DNA from: Paraburkholderia sp. D15
GTDB taxonomy: Bacteria; Pseudomonadota; Gammaproteobacteria; Burkholderiales; Burkholderiaceae
NCBI RefSeq assembly: GCF_029910215.1
Contig: NZ_CP110396.1
Location: forward strand, 1 to 64,000
Direction: 5' to 3'
Length of the DNA: 64,000 nucleotides
A program made the position numbers and the translations under genes. Below the pieces are notes generated by a model. That model was not told where the DNA came from, searched no databases, and was given only the letters and a program-made list of their open reading frames with translations. Shown here one piece after another: positions 8,560-17,566 of the stretch; position 1 is the first letter of the stretch; the number at the start of each line of letters is the position of its first letter.

Positions 8560-9351
8560 ATGAGTCACGTACACGTTAACGCCCACGCCGCCCCTGTCAG
8601 CCTCACCTCGAACTGGTTCATCCGGCCAGGCTGCGAAGAAGCCGCCGATGCCGCGTTGCGCGCACTCGCGCTGGAGGTCGAGCGGCAGGAGCCCGACACG
8701 CTGACCTATCTCGTTCACCGCCATCGTCCGGATACGCCGAAGCTTCAGTCGCTGCCGCCGGGCGGCCCGCTGACCGTGCTGTTCTTCGAAACCTATCGCA
8801 ATGCGGATGCGTTTCTGCGCCACGTGAACGGTCCCGTGTTCACGCAATTCGTGCAGCTGCATGGCGACCTGTTTGTGCAATCGAACGGCAAGCCGTTCAC
8901 GACAGTGGAGTTTCTGGACACCCTGGCCGGCTTCGTGCGAACCACGGAAACCGCGGCAGTCAGCGAAGCCGCTGACGGCGACGCAACGGCCAACCGGCAC
9001 CCGGGCGTGATGTTCGAGATCATCGCGCGCGATCAGCCGCGGCTCAAGACGTTCTATGCCGACGTGTTCGGCTGGCGCTACACGACCGGCAGTCAGGGTT
9101 TCGCGTATGTGCCGTTTCCTGCGCGCGTCAATCCGCTTCTGGGCGGCATTGGGCCTGCGCAACCGGACACGCCGGGCTACGCGCCCGGCACGAACTTCTA
9201 TCTGCGCGTGGAAGATCTGGAGTCCGCGATCGCGCGCGCGGTGGAATATGGCGGCCAGCGTTATGTCGGTCCGGTGAGCGTCGACGGTTATACGTTCGCG
9301 ATGATCAAGGATCCGGAAGGTAACGCCATCGGCTTGATCAAGCCGTTTTAA
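8560..9351 (+). CDS. ABM (antibiotic biosynthesis monooxygenase-like) and VOC domain fusion protein
   Basis: This 263-aa soluble protein has two recognisable ferredoxin-like-fold modules. Residues 15-110 resemble the ABM/dimeric alpha-beta barrel family (SNWFIRPGCEEAADAALRAL and VLFFETYRNADAFLRHV). Residues 145-263 resemble a glyoxalase/bleomycin-resistance (VOC) domain (MFEIIARDQPRLKTFYADVFGW; ending MIKDPEGNAIGLIKPF). The spacer between them is Ala/Thr-rich. The ATG at 8560 was preferred because the sequence before it is a repeat tract; GGGAAAATC lies just before the ATG. It is 65 bp downstream of eboC on the same strand, so it may belong to the ebo transcription unit. The domain calls are good; the activity is unknown. 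Confidence 0.8.
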   Translation: MSHVHVNAHAAPVSLTSNWFIRPGCEEAADAALRALALEVERQEPDTLTYLVHRHRPDTPKLQSLPPGGPLTVLFFETYRNADAFLRHVNGPVFTQFVQLHGDLFVQSNGKPFTTVEFLDTLAGFVRTTETAAVSEAADGDATANRHPGVMFEIIARDQPRLKTFYADVFGWRYTTGSQGFAYVPFPARVNPLLGGIGPAQPDTPGYAPGTNFYLRVEDLESAIARAVEYGGQRYVGPVSVDGYTFAMIKDPEGNAIGLIKPF

Positions 9352-9677
9352 CGGCGTCGGCCGTCAAGCACGGCAGCGGCGTGGACGGGCATCACGCGAC
9401 GCGCAACGCGTGACGGTCGCCTCGTGGCGGGCGCCGCGCGGCGGCTCGCCTCATTGTTTGCCGAACGGCGAATACGCACCCAATCCGCCGACCATCCGTA
9501 TTCCCCGATACCCCGTTCCCAGCGCCGGCTTTTCTTTCCATCATGACGTCCACGCGGCAGATGAAGTGGGAGCCGTCTGGCAGCACAATTCGCACACGAC
9601 ACGCGTGCTGAGTGCTGCGTGCTACCGCGACACTCCCGCTCCGAACCGCTTCGAACCGCTTCGACATACTTACCGGC
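9352..9677. other. Intergenic region with no supported gene
   Basis: This 326-bp gap lies between two convergent genes. Short open frames exist but have no ribosome binding site and no recognisable product. A direct repeat of CCGCTTCGAA occurs near 9648-9665. I see no convincing terminator or promoter. Confidence 0.6.
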
Positions 9678-11996
9678 TCATCGCTCCATCACCTTGTCCA
9701 ACGTGATCGGCAGATCCCGGATCCGCTTGCCGGTCGCATTGAACACCGCATTCGCCACCGCCGCGCCCACGCCCGTGATGCCGATTTCCCCGACGCCGCG
9801 CGCGCCCATCGGCGTATGCGGGTCCGCTTCCTCGTTCCAGATGATGTCGATCGCGGGCACGTCGAGATGCACCGGCACGTGGTAGTCGGCCAGCGACGGA
9901 TTCATCACGCGCCCGGTCCGTTCGTCGAACTGGGTTTCCTCCATCAGCGCGAGACCGAGTCCCATCACGATGCCGCCGCGAAACTGGCTGGCCGCCGTTT
10001 TCGCATTGATGATCCGTCCGCAGTCGAACGAGCCGAGGAAGCGGTTCACGCGAACCTCGCCGGTGACGGCATGCACCCGCACCTCGCAGAACAGCGCGCT
10101 GTGGCTATGCATCGACCAGTGCTGCAACTCGAACGGCATCGGCGCCTCGGCTTCGACGGTCACTTCCGTGCGCCGTGCGCGAACCAGCAGATCGACATAC
10201 CGCTCGAAGCGGCTCTCGTCGGCCAGCGCGCACAAACCGCCGTCGCGCCCGCCCACTTCATCCGGCAGCAGACCGGACAGCGGCGAACGGTTGCCCGCGA
10301 ATTGCAGCAACTGCTTGACGAGCTTGTGATGCGCGGCGATCACGGAAGCGCCGATCGCCGCCGTCTGCTGCGAGCCGCCCGCCAGCACCAGGCCCGGCAG
10401 CGTCGAATCGGCGTAGTGGAAGTCGATGTCCTCCATGCTCACGCCGAGCCGCTCGGCGACGATCTGGGTCTGCGCGGTCGAGGTGCCCATTCCCATTTCG
10501 TGCGCGGCGATGCCGACGATGACACGCCCCTGGTCGTTCAGCGTGATGCGTGCCGCGCCGCCCGGCATCCGGTAGTACGGGTAAGTGCCCGTCGCGCAGC
10601 CCATGCCGACGAACCAGTCGCCCTCGCGACGCACACCCGGCTCGCCGCGCGCGTGCCAGCCGAAGCGCTCGCGTCCCGCCTTCCAGGCATCGACGATCCC
10701 GCGCTGCGAGAACGGCAAGCCCGTGGTCGGATCTTGCTCCGGCTCGTTGCGGATGCGCAGGTCGATCGGGTCGATGTGCATCGCGTGCGCGAGTTCGTCG
10801 ATGGCGGACTCCAGCCCGAACGTGCCGACCGCTTCGCCCGGCGCGCGCATGAAGGTATTGGCCGTCATGTTCATCCTGACGGTCTCGACGTCGAGCAGAA
10901 AACTGCGCGACGCGTACGCGCTTTTGGCCGGCAGGATGACCGGCTCCGGCATGTTGTTGTGCGTGGTCATCGCGACCGTGCCGGTGTGAATCAGCGCATC
11001 GAGCGTGCCGTCGTCCCGCGCGCCGAGCGCCACGCGCTGTTCCGTGAGCGTGCGGCCGCCGACGATGCGGAACACCCCTTCGCGCGACAGCATGATCCGC
11101 ACCGGACGCTGCGCGAGCTTCGCCGCGGCGGCGGCCAGCACCTGATGCTGCCAGACCGTCTTCGAGCCGAACCCGCCGCCGACGAACGGCGACGTCACAT
11201 GCACGTTTTTCTCGTCGATGCCGAGTACATGCGCCATCGTCCAGGCTTCATGCGCGACGGCCTGCACGGTGTCGTGGATGCGCAACGTGTCGCCTTGCCA
11301 CGACAGCGTCGCCGCGTGCAGTTCGATCGGGTTGTGGTTGTGACGCGGCGTCGTGTAGCGCGCGTCGATGCGATGCGTCGCAGCGGCCAGCATGGCTTCG
11401 GCATCGTCGATTTCGAGCTTCAGCGGCTCGCCTTGAAACACGCCGGGCTCGGCGCCCCTCGCCTTGGCTGCCTGCAATGACGTCACGGCATCGGCGGAAG
11501 CTTCGTAAGTCACGTGGATCAGCGACGCGGCGTAATCCGCCTGTTCCTGGGAATCGGCGAGCACCAGCGCGACCGGTTGCCCGTTCCAGTGCACCTGATC
11601 GTCCTGCATGACCGGCAGGTCGTCGCCGCCCGCTGCCTTGGGCTGTGTCATGAAGGCCGGCATCGGCTTCAGACGCGGCGCGTTTTTATATGTCATGACG
11701 AGCACGACGCCGGTCGCGTTTTCAGCGGCGGACGTGTCGATTTCAACGATGCGCCCGCGCGCGATCGTCGAATAACCGAGCGCCGCGTAAGTCATGCCGT
11801 CCAGCGGAAATTCCGCGGCGAACGGCGCGCGGCCGGACACTTTCAACGGCCCGTCGATGCGGCTGACCGGCGCGCCGATCAAACCGTGCTTGTGCTGAAT
11901 CAGCGGGTCGGGTTGGCCGCCGGGGATGAAGCTGTCGGGGGCCAGCGCAATGGCCTTTTTCATCACGGCCTGCATGGCGTCTTTGAGGATAGGCAT
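9678..11996 (-). CDS. paoC: Aldehyde/xanthine oxidoreductase, molybdopterin-binding subunit (PaoC-like)
   Basis: This is the 772-aa large subunit of a xanthine oxidase-family molybdenum hydroxylase. Molybdopterin-binding loops are visible at SPFVGGGFGSKT, TFMRAPGEAVGTFGLESA and the glycine-rich GGSQQTAAIG segment. The catalytic base is the Glu of GARGVGEIGITG near residue 735. The size and the three-gene order match the periplasmic aldehyde oxidoreductase PaoABC (YagTSR) of enterobacteria. No signal peptide is seen here. The start overlaps the stop of the FAD subunit by one base (TAATG). Likely reaction: oxidation of aromatic or other aldehydes to acids using water. The subfamily is confident; the substrate is inferred. 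Confidence 0.9.
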   Translation of the reverse strand: MPILKDAMQAVMKKAIALAPDSFIPGGQPDPLIQHKHGLIGAPVSRIDGPLKVSGRAPFAAEFPLDGMTYAALGYSTIARGRIVEIDTSAAENATGVVLVMTYKNAPRLKPMPAFMTQPKAAGGDDLPVMQDDQVHWNGQPVALVLADSQEQADYAASLIHVTYEASADAVTSLQAAKARGAEPGVFQGEPLKLEIDDAEAMLAAATHRIDARYTTPRHNHNPIELHAATLSWQGDTLRIHDTVQAVAHEAWTMAHVLGIDEKNVHVTSPFVGGGFGSKTVWQHQVLAAAAAKLAQRPVRIMLSREGVFRIVGGRTLTEQRVALGARDDGTLDALIHTGTVAMTTHNNMPEPVILPAKSAYASRSFLLDVETVRMNMTANTFMRAPGEAVGTFGLESAIDELAHAMHIDPIDLRIRNEPEQDPTTGLPFSQRGIVDAWKAGRERFGWHARGEPGVRREGDWFVGMGCATGTYPYYRMPGGAARITLNDQGRVIVGIAAHEMGMGTSTAQTQIVAERLGVSMEDIDFHYADSTLPGLVLAGGSQQTAAIGASVIAAHHKLVKQLLQFAGNRSPLSGLLPDEVGGRDGGLCALADESRFERYVDLLVRARRTEVTVEAEAPMPFELQHWSMHSHSALFCEVRVHAVTGEVRVNRFLGSFDCGRIINAKTAASQFRGGIVMGLGLALMEETQFDERTGRVMNPSLADYHVPVHLDVPAIDIIWNEEADPHTPMGARGVGEIGITGVGAAVANAVFNATGKRIRDLPITLDKVMER

Positions 11997-13050
11997 TAGC
12001 GTTTCTCCTGCGCGGCTTGGGCGGCTTGGGCGGCTTGCGCGGCTTGCGCGGCTTGCGCGGCTTGCGCGGCTTGGGCGGCTTGGGCGGCCATCAGCTTCGA
12101 CAGCGTGTCGGTCATGACGCGCCGCGCCAGTTCGATCTTGAACGCGTTGTCGCGCAGCCCTTGTGCGGCGGCGAGTTCCGCATCGGCCGCCGCGAGAAAT
12201 GCGGCTTCGTTCGCGGCAGCGCCCTTAAGCGCGGCTTCGGCCTTGCCGGCCCGCCAGGGTTTATGCGCGACGCCGCCTAGCGCGATACGCACGTCCTGCA
12301 CCACGCCGTCCCGCACGTCGAGCGAGGCCGCCACCGAGATCAGCGCGAACGCATAGGAAGCGCGGTCACGCACCTTGCGGTACGCGGCTACGCCGGGCAT
12401 GGCAGGCGGCAGCGTGACGGCGGTGATGAGTTCGCCCGCCTTCAGAACGGTTTCGATCTGCGGCGTGTCGCCCGGCAATACGTGAAAACCGGTCAGCGGC
12501 ACTTCGCGCGATCCACTCGCACCTTGCACCGTGACCGATGCATCGAGCGCGGCCAGCGCGACAGCCATATCGGACGGATGCGTGGCCACGCACGCCGCCG
12601 ACGCGCCCAGAATCGCGTGCATGCGATTGAAGCCGTCGATGGCATCGCAACCCGAGCCGGGCGCGCGCTTGTTGCAGCGTGCGGCATCGTCGTAGAAATA
12701 GCCGCAACGGGTACGTTGCAGCAGGTTGCCGCCCACCGTGGCCATGTTGCGGATCTGCGCCGACGCGCCCGCCAGAATCGCCGTGGACAACATCGGATAG
12801 CGCTCGCGCACGCGACGGTCGGCGGCGAGCGCGGTGTTCTTGACGCCGGCGCCGATGCGCAGACCGCCATCGCCGGTGTCCTCGATCTTGCAGGCGAGGC
12901 CGGTGATGTCGATCAGCATCGTCGGATGCTCGATCGTCTCGCGCATCAGGTCGACCAGATTCGTGCCGCCGCCGAGGTATTTCGCGCCGGGCTGCGCGCC
13001 GAGCGCGAGCGCGGCTTGCGGGTCCGAGGGACGTTCGTAGGTGAAGGGGT

Positions 13051-13054
<4 letters not shown>
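11996..13054 (-). CDS. paoB: FAD-binding subunit of molybdenum aldehyde oxidoreductase (PaoB-like)
   Basis: This is the 352-aa medium subunit of the xanthine oxidase family, starting with the standard [19 protein letters not shown]-binding motifs are visible as [13 protein letters not shown] and [14 protein letters not shown] cysteine-rich insertion ([15 protein letters not shown] through GSGC) matches the extra iron-sulfur site reported for PaoB. The stop/start arrangement is ATGA with the preceding subunit and TAATG with the next, so the three genes are coupled. The C-terminus is odd: after residue 320 it becomes nine successive AAQ tripeptides ending in EKR, encoded by a 9-bp tandem repeat. 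This is probably a disordered extension not needed for the fold. Confidence 0.9.
12008..12088 (-). repeat. 9-bp tandem repeat encoding (Ala-Ala-Gln)9 at the end of paoB
   Basis: About nine consecutive 9-bp units occur (GCGGCTTGG or GCGGCTTGC on the plus strand), all in frame with paoB. It is a minisatellite-like tract with high slippage potential. Changes in number keep the frame because the unit is divisible by three. Confidence 0.9.
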
Positions 13055-13638
<584 letters not shown>

Positions 13639-13811
13639 GATGGCTCCCGAAGAATGGGATTGCTCATAAGGCCGATCGAAACATCGGCCAGCAAGCCGCT
13701 GCCCGCGAATGGCGGACCGGCGACGCGGCATTGGCGAGCAAGCGGCGAGCCCGACACCATGACGATGGCCGTGGCAATGGCTGGACCGCTTTCAAACCGC
13801 TGATTGGGCGT

Positions 13812-14018
13812 TCAGTTGCTTTTCCCGCCGCCGTCGATGCCCGCGCCCGTGCGCCACACCTTTCGCCCTTCGTCGGACAGTTTGCCGCTGCTGTGGGTGG
13901 CATCGGCCTCGGTACCTTCCGCCGCCATCGGACCGCCTGCTGGCTCCTGGGCCTTCTGCTTTTTCTGTTTTTCGGCCGCGATGCGTTCGTCGTGAGACTT
14001 TCCGGCATGGTCGTTCAT
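13812..14018 (-). CDS. Small hydrophilic hypothetical protein, 68 aa
   Basis: This small, highly charged protein starts MNDHAGKSHDERIAAEKQ and is rich in Lys, Glu, Gly and Ala, with no hydrophobic segment. A ribosome binding site (GTGGAG) lies about 7 bp before the ATG. The composition resembles small stress-associated hydrophilic proteins, but I cannot name a family. It sits between the stressosome operon and paoA on the same strand, 68 bp downstream of the histidine kinase gene. It could be read through from that operon. It is probably genuine, but the only support is the start signal and composition. Confidence 0.5.
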   Translation of the reverse strand: MNDHAGKSHDERIAAEKQKKQKAQEPAGGPMAAEGTEADATHSSGKLSDEGRKVWRTGAGIDGGGKSN

Positions 14019-14086
14019 CGTGCGCTCCACTCGTGAAGTTGACCACGTTTCACGCCGCATGCTTTGTGCCCGGAGTCCAGGCGATG

Positions 14087-15751
14087 TTATTTACCGACCG
14101 TCGCGAGGAAGCTGAAGAAGTCGCTGATGAGCAGCGGCTTGGCGAAGTAATGATTGAAGCCGGCATCCGATGCGCTGCTGTGATAGTCCGCGCCCGAATA
14201 CCCGCTGAGCGCCACCAGCGTCAGCGCGCTGGCTTCGCGGGTCTTGCGCAGCGCGATCGCCACGTCGAAACCCGGCATATCCGGCAGACCCAGATCGATC
14301 ACGCCGACGGTCGGCGCGAAGCTGGCGGCCGTTTGCAGCGCGCTGGCGCCGTCGTAGGCCACCGCGCATCGATAACCATGCAGTTCGAGCAGCGCCGCGA
14401 GGGCATCCGCCGAGTCCTTGTTGTCGTCGACGACCAGCACCTTGTGCTCGCCCGGCGCATCGACCGGCGCGATCTCCGGCACCGCTTCAGGCACGGCCTC
14501 TTCGACCACCGGCAAGGTGACGACGATCCGCGTGCCGGTGCCGGCGCCGTCGCTGAACGCTTCGACCGATCCGCCATGGTCGCGCACGAGCCGCTGCACC
14601 ACGGTCAATCCGATGCCCAGGCCGGCATCCTGACGGCCGATCGCGGTCGGTGCCTGCGCGAACAGATCGAAGATGCGCGGCAGCATCGCCGAATCGATAC
14701 CCACGCCGCGATCGATGACCGCCACCTGAACCTCGTTGCCCACACGCGTCACCTGCATGCGGATGACGTCGGGCTGCAACGTATAGCGCGCCGCGTTGTG
14801 GATGATGTTGTTGAACACCTGCTTGAGCCGCGCGGCATCCACCCGCACCGAAATCGGCTCGTCCGGGCGCTCGATCACGACCTGATGACCGCGCCGGTTC
14901 AGCTCCGGCAACGACATTTCAACGCCGCCGTCGATCAGCGCGCCGATCGTCACCACCTCGGTCTGCAACTCGACCTTGCCGCGCGTGATGCGGGATACGT
15001 CCAGCAGATCGTTGACCATGCGCGACAGTTGCGCCGTCTGCCGGCCGATCACCGCGTAGGTTTGCTGGTGATAGTCCGCGTCGCTCCGCTCGGCCAGTTG
15101 CAGCGATAGCGAAATCGCCGCCAGCGGATTGCGCAGTTCGTGCGCGAGCATGGCGAGGAATTCGTTCTTGCGCTTGTCCGCGTCTTCGAGATCGGCTTTC
15201 TTCTGACGCAATTCCTCCAGCGTCAGCATCATTTCGCGATTCTGCTGTTCGAGTTCCTCGACCGGCGTCTGCGGCTTGCGCCGCGTCAGCTCGTCCACGC
15301 GCGCGCTCAACTCGCGTCCGGACAGACGCGGCGTGCCGCGCGGCAGAAACATCTCCAGCGTGACCGTCGTGCCCTTGCCCGGCTCGGAATGGATGAAAAA
15401 GCCGTCGGCCATGCGCCGGCTGCCCGGTATGCCGACGCCACTGCCTTCCTGCCGGTGCCAGGACTCTCTCAGCAACTCCTCGACGTTGGCGATGCCCGGT
15501 CCCTTGTCGCTGATCTCCGCGACCACGCATTGCGAATCGTCGGCGTCCGTCGCGTCGCCGACCAGAAAGGTCAGCGTGCCGCCACCCGCGAACTGTATCG
15601 CGTTGCGCGCGATCTCCGACACGGCGGTAATGAAACGGGTGCGCTGCACGTTGTCCAGCCCGAACAGCTCGCCGATCTGCCGCGAGCGGTCGCGAATCGC
15701 GACGAGGCTCAGATTCGAACTGATGGCGGTCGAGAGAATTCGATGGCGCAT
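14087..15751 (-). CDS. RsbT-like ATPase fused to hybrid histidine kinase with receiver domain
   Basis: This is a 554-aa cytoplasmic signalling protein. Residues 1-125 are an RsbT/anti-sigma-type ATPase module (RFITAVSEIARNAIQFAGGG, DKGPGIANVEEL). A coiled-coil-like linker follows at about 130-195 (ELEQQNREMMLTLEELRQKK). Then come a HisKA domain with phospho-acceptor His in FLAMLAHELRNPLAAISL, a HATPase_c domain (NNIIHNAARYT, DRGVGIDSAMLPRIFDLF, GLGIGLTVV) and a C-terminal receiver domain (VLVVDDNKDSADAL, Asp in GVIDLGLPDMPG, Lys in HYFAKPL). The start MRHRILSTAI lies one base after the preceding stop. It is the last gene of the stressosome operon and probably turns RsbT-type input into phosphotransfer. 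No separate response regulator is adjacent. Confidence 0.88.
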   Translation of the reverse strand: MRHRILSTAISSNLSLVAIRDRSRQIGELFGLDNVQRTRFITAVSEIARNAIQFAGGGTLTFLVGDATDADDSQCVVAEISDKGPGIANVEELLRESWHRQEGSGVGIPGSRRMADGFFIHSEPGKGTTVTLEMFLPRGTPRLSGRELSARVDELTRRKPQTPVEELEQQNREMMLTLEELRQKKADLEDADKRKNEFLAMLAHELRNPLAAISLSLQLAERSDADYHQQTYAVIGRQTAQLSRMVNDLLDVSRITRGKVELQTEVVTIGALIDGGVEMSLPELNRRGHQVVIERPDEPISVRVDAARLKQVFNNIIHNAARYTLQPDVIRMQVTRVGNEVQVAVIDRGVGIDSAMLPRIFDLFAQAPTAIGRQDAGLGIGLTVVQRLVRDHGGSVEAFSDGAGTGTRIVVTLPVVEEAVPEAVPEIAPVDAPGEHKVLVVDDNKDSADALAALLELHGYRCAVAYDGASALQTAASFAPTVGVIDLGLPDMPGFDVAIALRKTREASALTLVALSGYSGADYHSSASDAGFNHYFAKPLLISDFFSFLATVGK

Positions 15752-15752
15752 G

Positions 15753-16799
15753 TCAGGCTGCCTTGACGACGATGATCGTGGCGTCGTCCGCATCGCGTGC
15801 GAAATCGCGGTGCAGCACGCTGGCGATCAGACTGGGATGGCGTTGCACGAGCCCCGGGTGGCGCGTCAGGTTCCAGCGGGTCGACAGACCGTCGGTGGTC
15901 GCGATGAACACGCTGCCCTTCGTCCACGACGCCTCGCGCGGGCGCACCGCGCGCATGTTGTAGCCGACGGTGCCGTCGGTCGAAATGAGGTGCTGCGTTT
16001 CCTCCGCGCTCGCGACGATGCCGACGATATTGCCGACGCCGGCAAACGACATCGTCCGGCTGGCCCGGTCGAACATCGCGACGGCCATCACCGCGCCGCG
16101 CGTGTCCTTGATGCCCTGATGCGCGCGCCGCAGCACGTCGGCCGGTTGATCGGCCGGATCGGCTTCGAGAAATACGCCGACCGCGCGATTCGAGGCCTCG
16201 GCCGCCATCGGGCCGTGCCCCAGACCGTCGAGTAGCGTCACCCACAGATTCGGCCCGACCCGGCGTACGCCCCACGCGTCGCCGCAGACCTCCTGGCCGA
16301 ACTTACGCGTCGATTTGACGCCGACCTGAAAGGACTCCGCGCCTGCATCCGGCGTAGTCGATGGGTTAGAAGCATTCGCCGCATTCGCCGTATTCGGCAC
16401 GTTCGGCGGATTGGCGATGCGCGCGAGCAAGGCGGTACCGCTGCCCGCGATCGAATAGATGTCGAACAGCGACGCATGCCGGCGGATCGTTCCCAGCCCC
16501 GCGCCGAGACTGCCGCCGGTCGAAAACCCGTCGGCCAATGCCGACGTGAGATTGGCGATGCCGGGACCGCGATCCAGCGCGATGATTTCAAGCACCTGCA
16601 CGCCATCCACATCGCGATTGGCGAGCGTGATTTCGCCCTGGCCCGCGTATTTGAGAATATTGGTCGCCGCTTCCGTGACGATCAACGCGGCATCGGCCTG
16701 ACGCTTTTCCGACAGGCCGACCACGTGCGCCATATGAATTGCCCGCCGACGTACATCCGCCACGCCACTTTTATCCGTCAGGCTCAGCGTCGCTTCCAT
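15753..16799 (-). CDS. RsbT/RsbW-like ATPase fused to SpoIIE/PP2C-type phosphatase (RsbX-like)
   Basis: This 348-aa protein has two modules. Residues 1-130 are an ATP-binding GHKL module (ALIVTEAATNILKYAGQGE, DRGPGIANLTSALADGFST, SLGAGLGTIRRH). After an Asn/Ala/Pro linker (NAANASNPSTTPDAG), residues 160-348 form a PP2C-like phosphatase of the SpoIIE/RsbX type (CGDAWGVRR, LLDGLGHGPMAAEAS, VFIATTDGLSTRW and a final DDATIIVVK). RsbX-type phosphatases reset stressosomes by dephosphorylating RsbR and RsbS. The gene overlaps the end of rsbT by 16 bp and is followed one base later by the kinase gene. The function is inferred from domains and neighbours. Confidence 0.88.
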   Translation of the reverse strand: MEATLSLTDKSGVADVRRRAIHMAHVVGLSEKRQADAALIVTEAATNILKYAGQGEITLANRDVDGVQVLEIIALDRGPGIANLTSALADGFSTGGSLGAGLGTIRRHASLFDIYSIAGSGTALLARIANPPNVPNTANAANASNPSTTPDAGAESFQVGVKSTRKFGQEVCGDAWGVRRVGPNLWVTLLDGLGHGPMAAEASNRAVGVFLEADPADQPADVLRRAHQGIKDTRGAVMAVAMFDRASRTMSFAGVGNIVGIVASAEETQHLISTDGTVGYNMRAVRPREASWTKGSVFIATTDGLSTRWNLTRHPGLVQRHPSLIASVLHRDFARDADDATIIVVKAA

Positions 16800-17173
16800 T
16801 GAATAATGCTCACTCGGGTGCCCTGTCCAACCGTGGACGTAATTTCAAACTCGTTGACGAGCCGGCGCGCTCCGCCCAGTCCGAGTCCCATGCTTTTGGC
16901 CGTGCTGAAGCCGTCTTCCAGCGCCCTGTCGATATTGGGTATGCCGGGCCCTGCGTCCTCGAAAACCAGTTTAAGGCCGGCCCGTCCGGCCTGATTGACT
17001 TCCGAAATCGTCAGCGTGCCGCCCTTGCCGTGAACCAGCGTGTTGCGGGCCAGTTCACTTGCGGCAGTGACGAACTTGGTCCGCTCGAGCGTGCCGAAGG
17101 CCAGTCTCGTCGCCCAATCCTGAACCGTTTTGCGAGCGAGATTGACCTGGTCGTTGGAGCGGATGTCCAACAC
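16784..17173 (-). CDS. rsbT: RsbT-like serine/threonine kinase (stressosome switch kinase)
   Basis: This is a 129-aa single-domain GHKL ATPase. Motifs are FVTAASELARNTLVHGKGG (N box), FEDAGPGIPNIDRALEDGF (G1 box) and SMGLGLGGARRLVNEFE (G2 box). RsbT phosphorylates RsbR and RsbS on stress and is then released to act on a downstream partner. The start is a GTG (LDIRSNDQVNLAR follows) with a weak upstream signal; the frame stays open for some codons into rsbS without a better start. It lies 8 bp after the rsbS stop and overlaps the next gene by 16 bp. The family call is strong. Confidence 0.9.
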   Translation of the reverse strand: MLDIRSNDQVNLARKTVQDWATRLAFGTLERTKFVTAASELARNTLVHGKGGTLTISEVNQAGRAGLKLVFEDAGPGIPNIDRALEDGFSTAKSMGLGLGGARRLVNEFEITSTVGQGTRVSIIQWKRR

Positions 17174-17181
17174 GACTTCGG

Positions 17182-17565
17182 CTAGTTTAGCGATGGCGGC
17201 TCCCCTGCAGCGTCCAGCGATGCGCGGAGTAAAGCCATGCCCTTGTCGACGTCGAGCGCGGTGCGGATACCGTGAAGCGACATGCCCAGTTCCACCAGCG
17301 TAATCGCTACAGCAGGCCGCATGCCTACCAGGACGGTGGCGGCGTCCATCACGCGCGCCATGGCGGCGATATGGCCCAATGTGCGTCCAATGAAGGAGTC
17401 GACGATTTCCAGCGCGGAAATATCGATCAGGACGCCCTTCGCACGCGTACGCTCGATGCGCGACGTGAGATCGTCCTGCAGACTCAGCACCAATTCGTCA
17501 TGAAGCTCGACCTGAATCGATACCAGCAGGAAGTCGCCGAGCTTGAGAACTGGAATCTGCTCCAT
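17182..17565 (-). CDS. rsbS: RsbS-like STAS-domain stressosome scaffold protein
   Basis: This is a 127-aa single STAS domain. It begins MEQIPVLKLGDFLLVSIQVE and contains the conserved loop GVLIDISALEIVDSFIGRTL, with the Ser expected to be phosphorylated by RsbT. RsbS co-assembles with RsbR into the stressosome and sequesters RsbT. The gene follows rsbR after one base (TGA C ATG) and precedes rsbT by 8 bp. The length matches the family (about 120 aa). The identification is firm. Confidence 0.92.
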   Translation of the reverse strand: MEQIPVLKLGDFLLVSIQVELHDELVLSLQDDLTSRIERTRAKGVLIDISALEIVDSFIGRTLGHIAAMARVMDAATVLVGMRPAVAITLVELGMSLHGIRTALDVDKGMALLRASLDAAGEPPSLN

Positions 17566-17566
17566 G

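Noticed and set aside
9410..9706. Open frame of 98 codons in the gap after the ABM-VOC gene
   Set aside because: No start signal, Pro/His/Arg-rich product, and it runs into paoC on the other strand.
9612..11480. Long plus-strand open frame (622 codons) opposite paoC
   Set aside because: It is a shadow of a high-GC gene: Arg/His-rich product, no family resemblance, no ribosome binding site, while paoC is a clear molybdoenzyme subunit.
12008..12088. CRISPR-like direct repeats
   Set aside because: The 9-bp units are adjacent, without spacers, and in coding frame with paoB.
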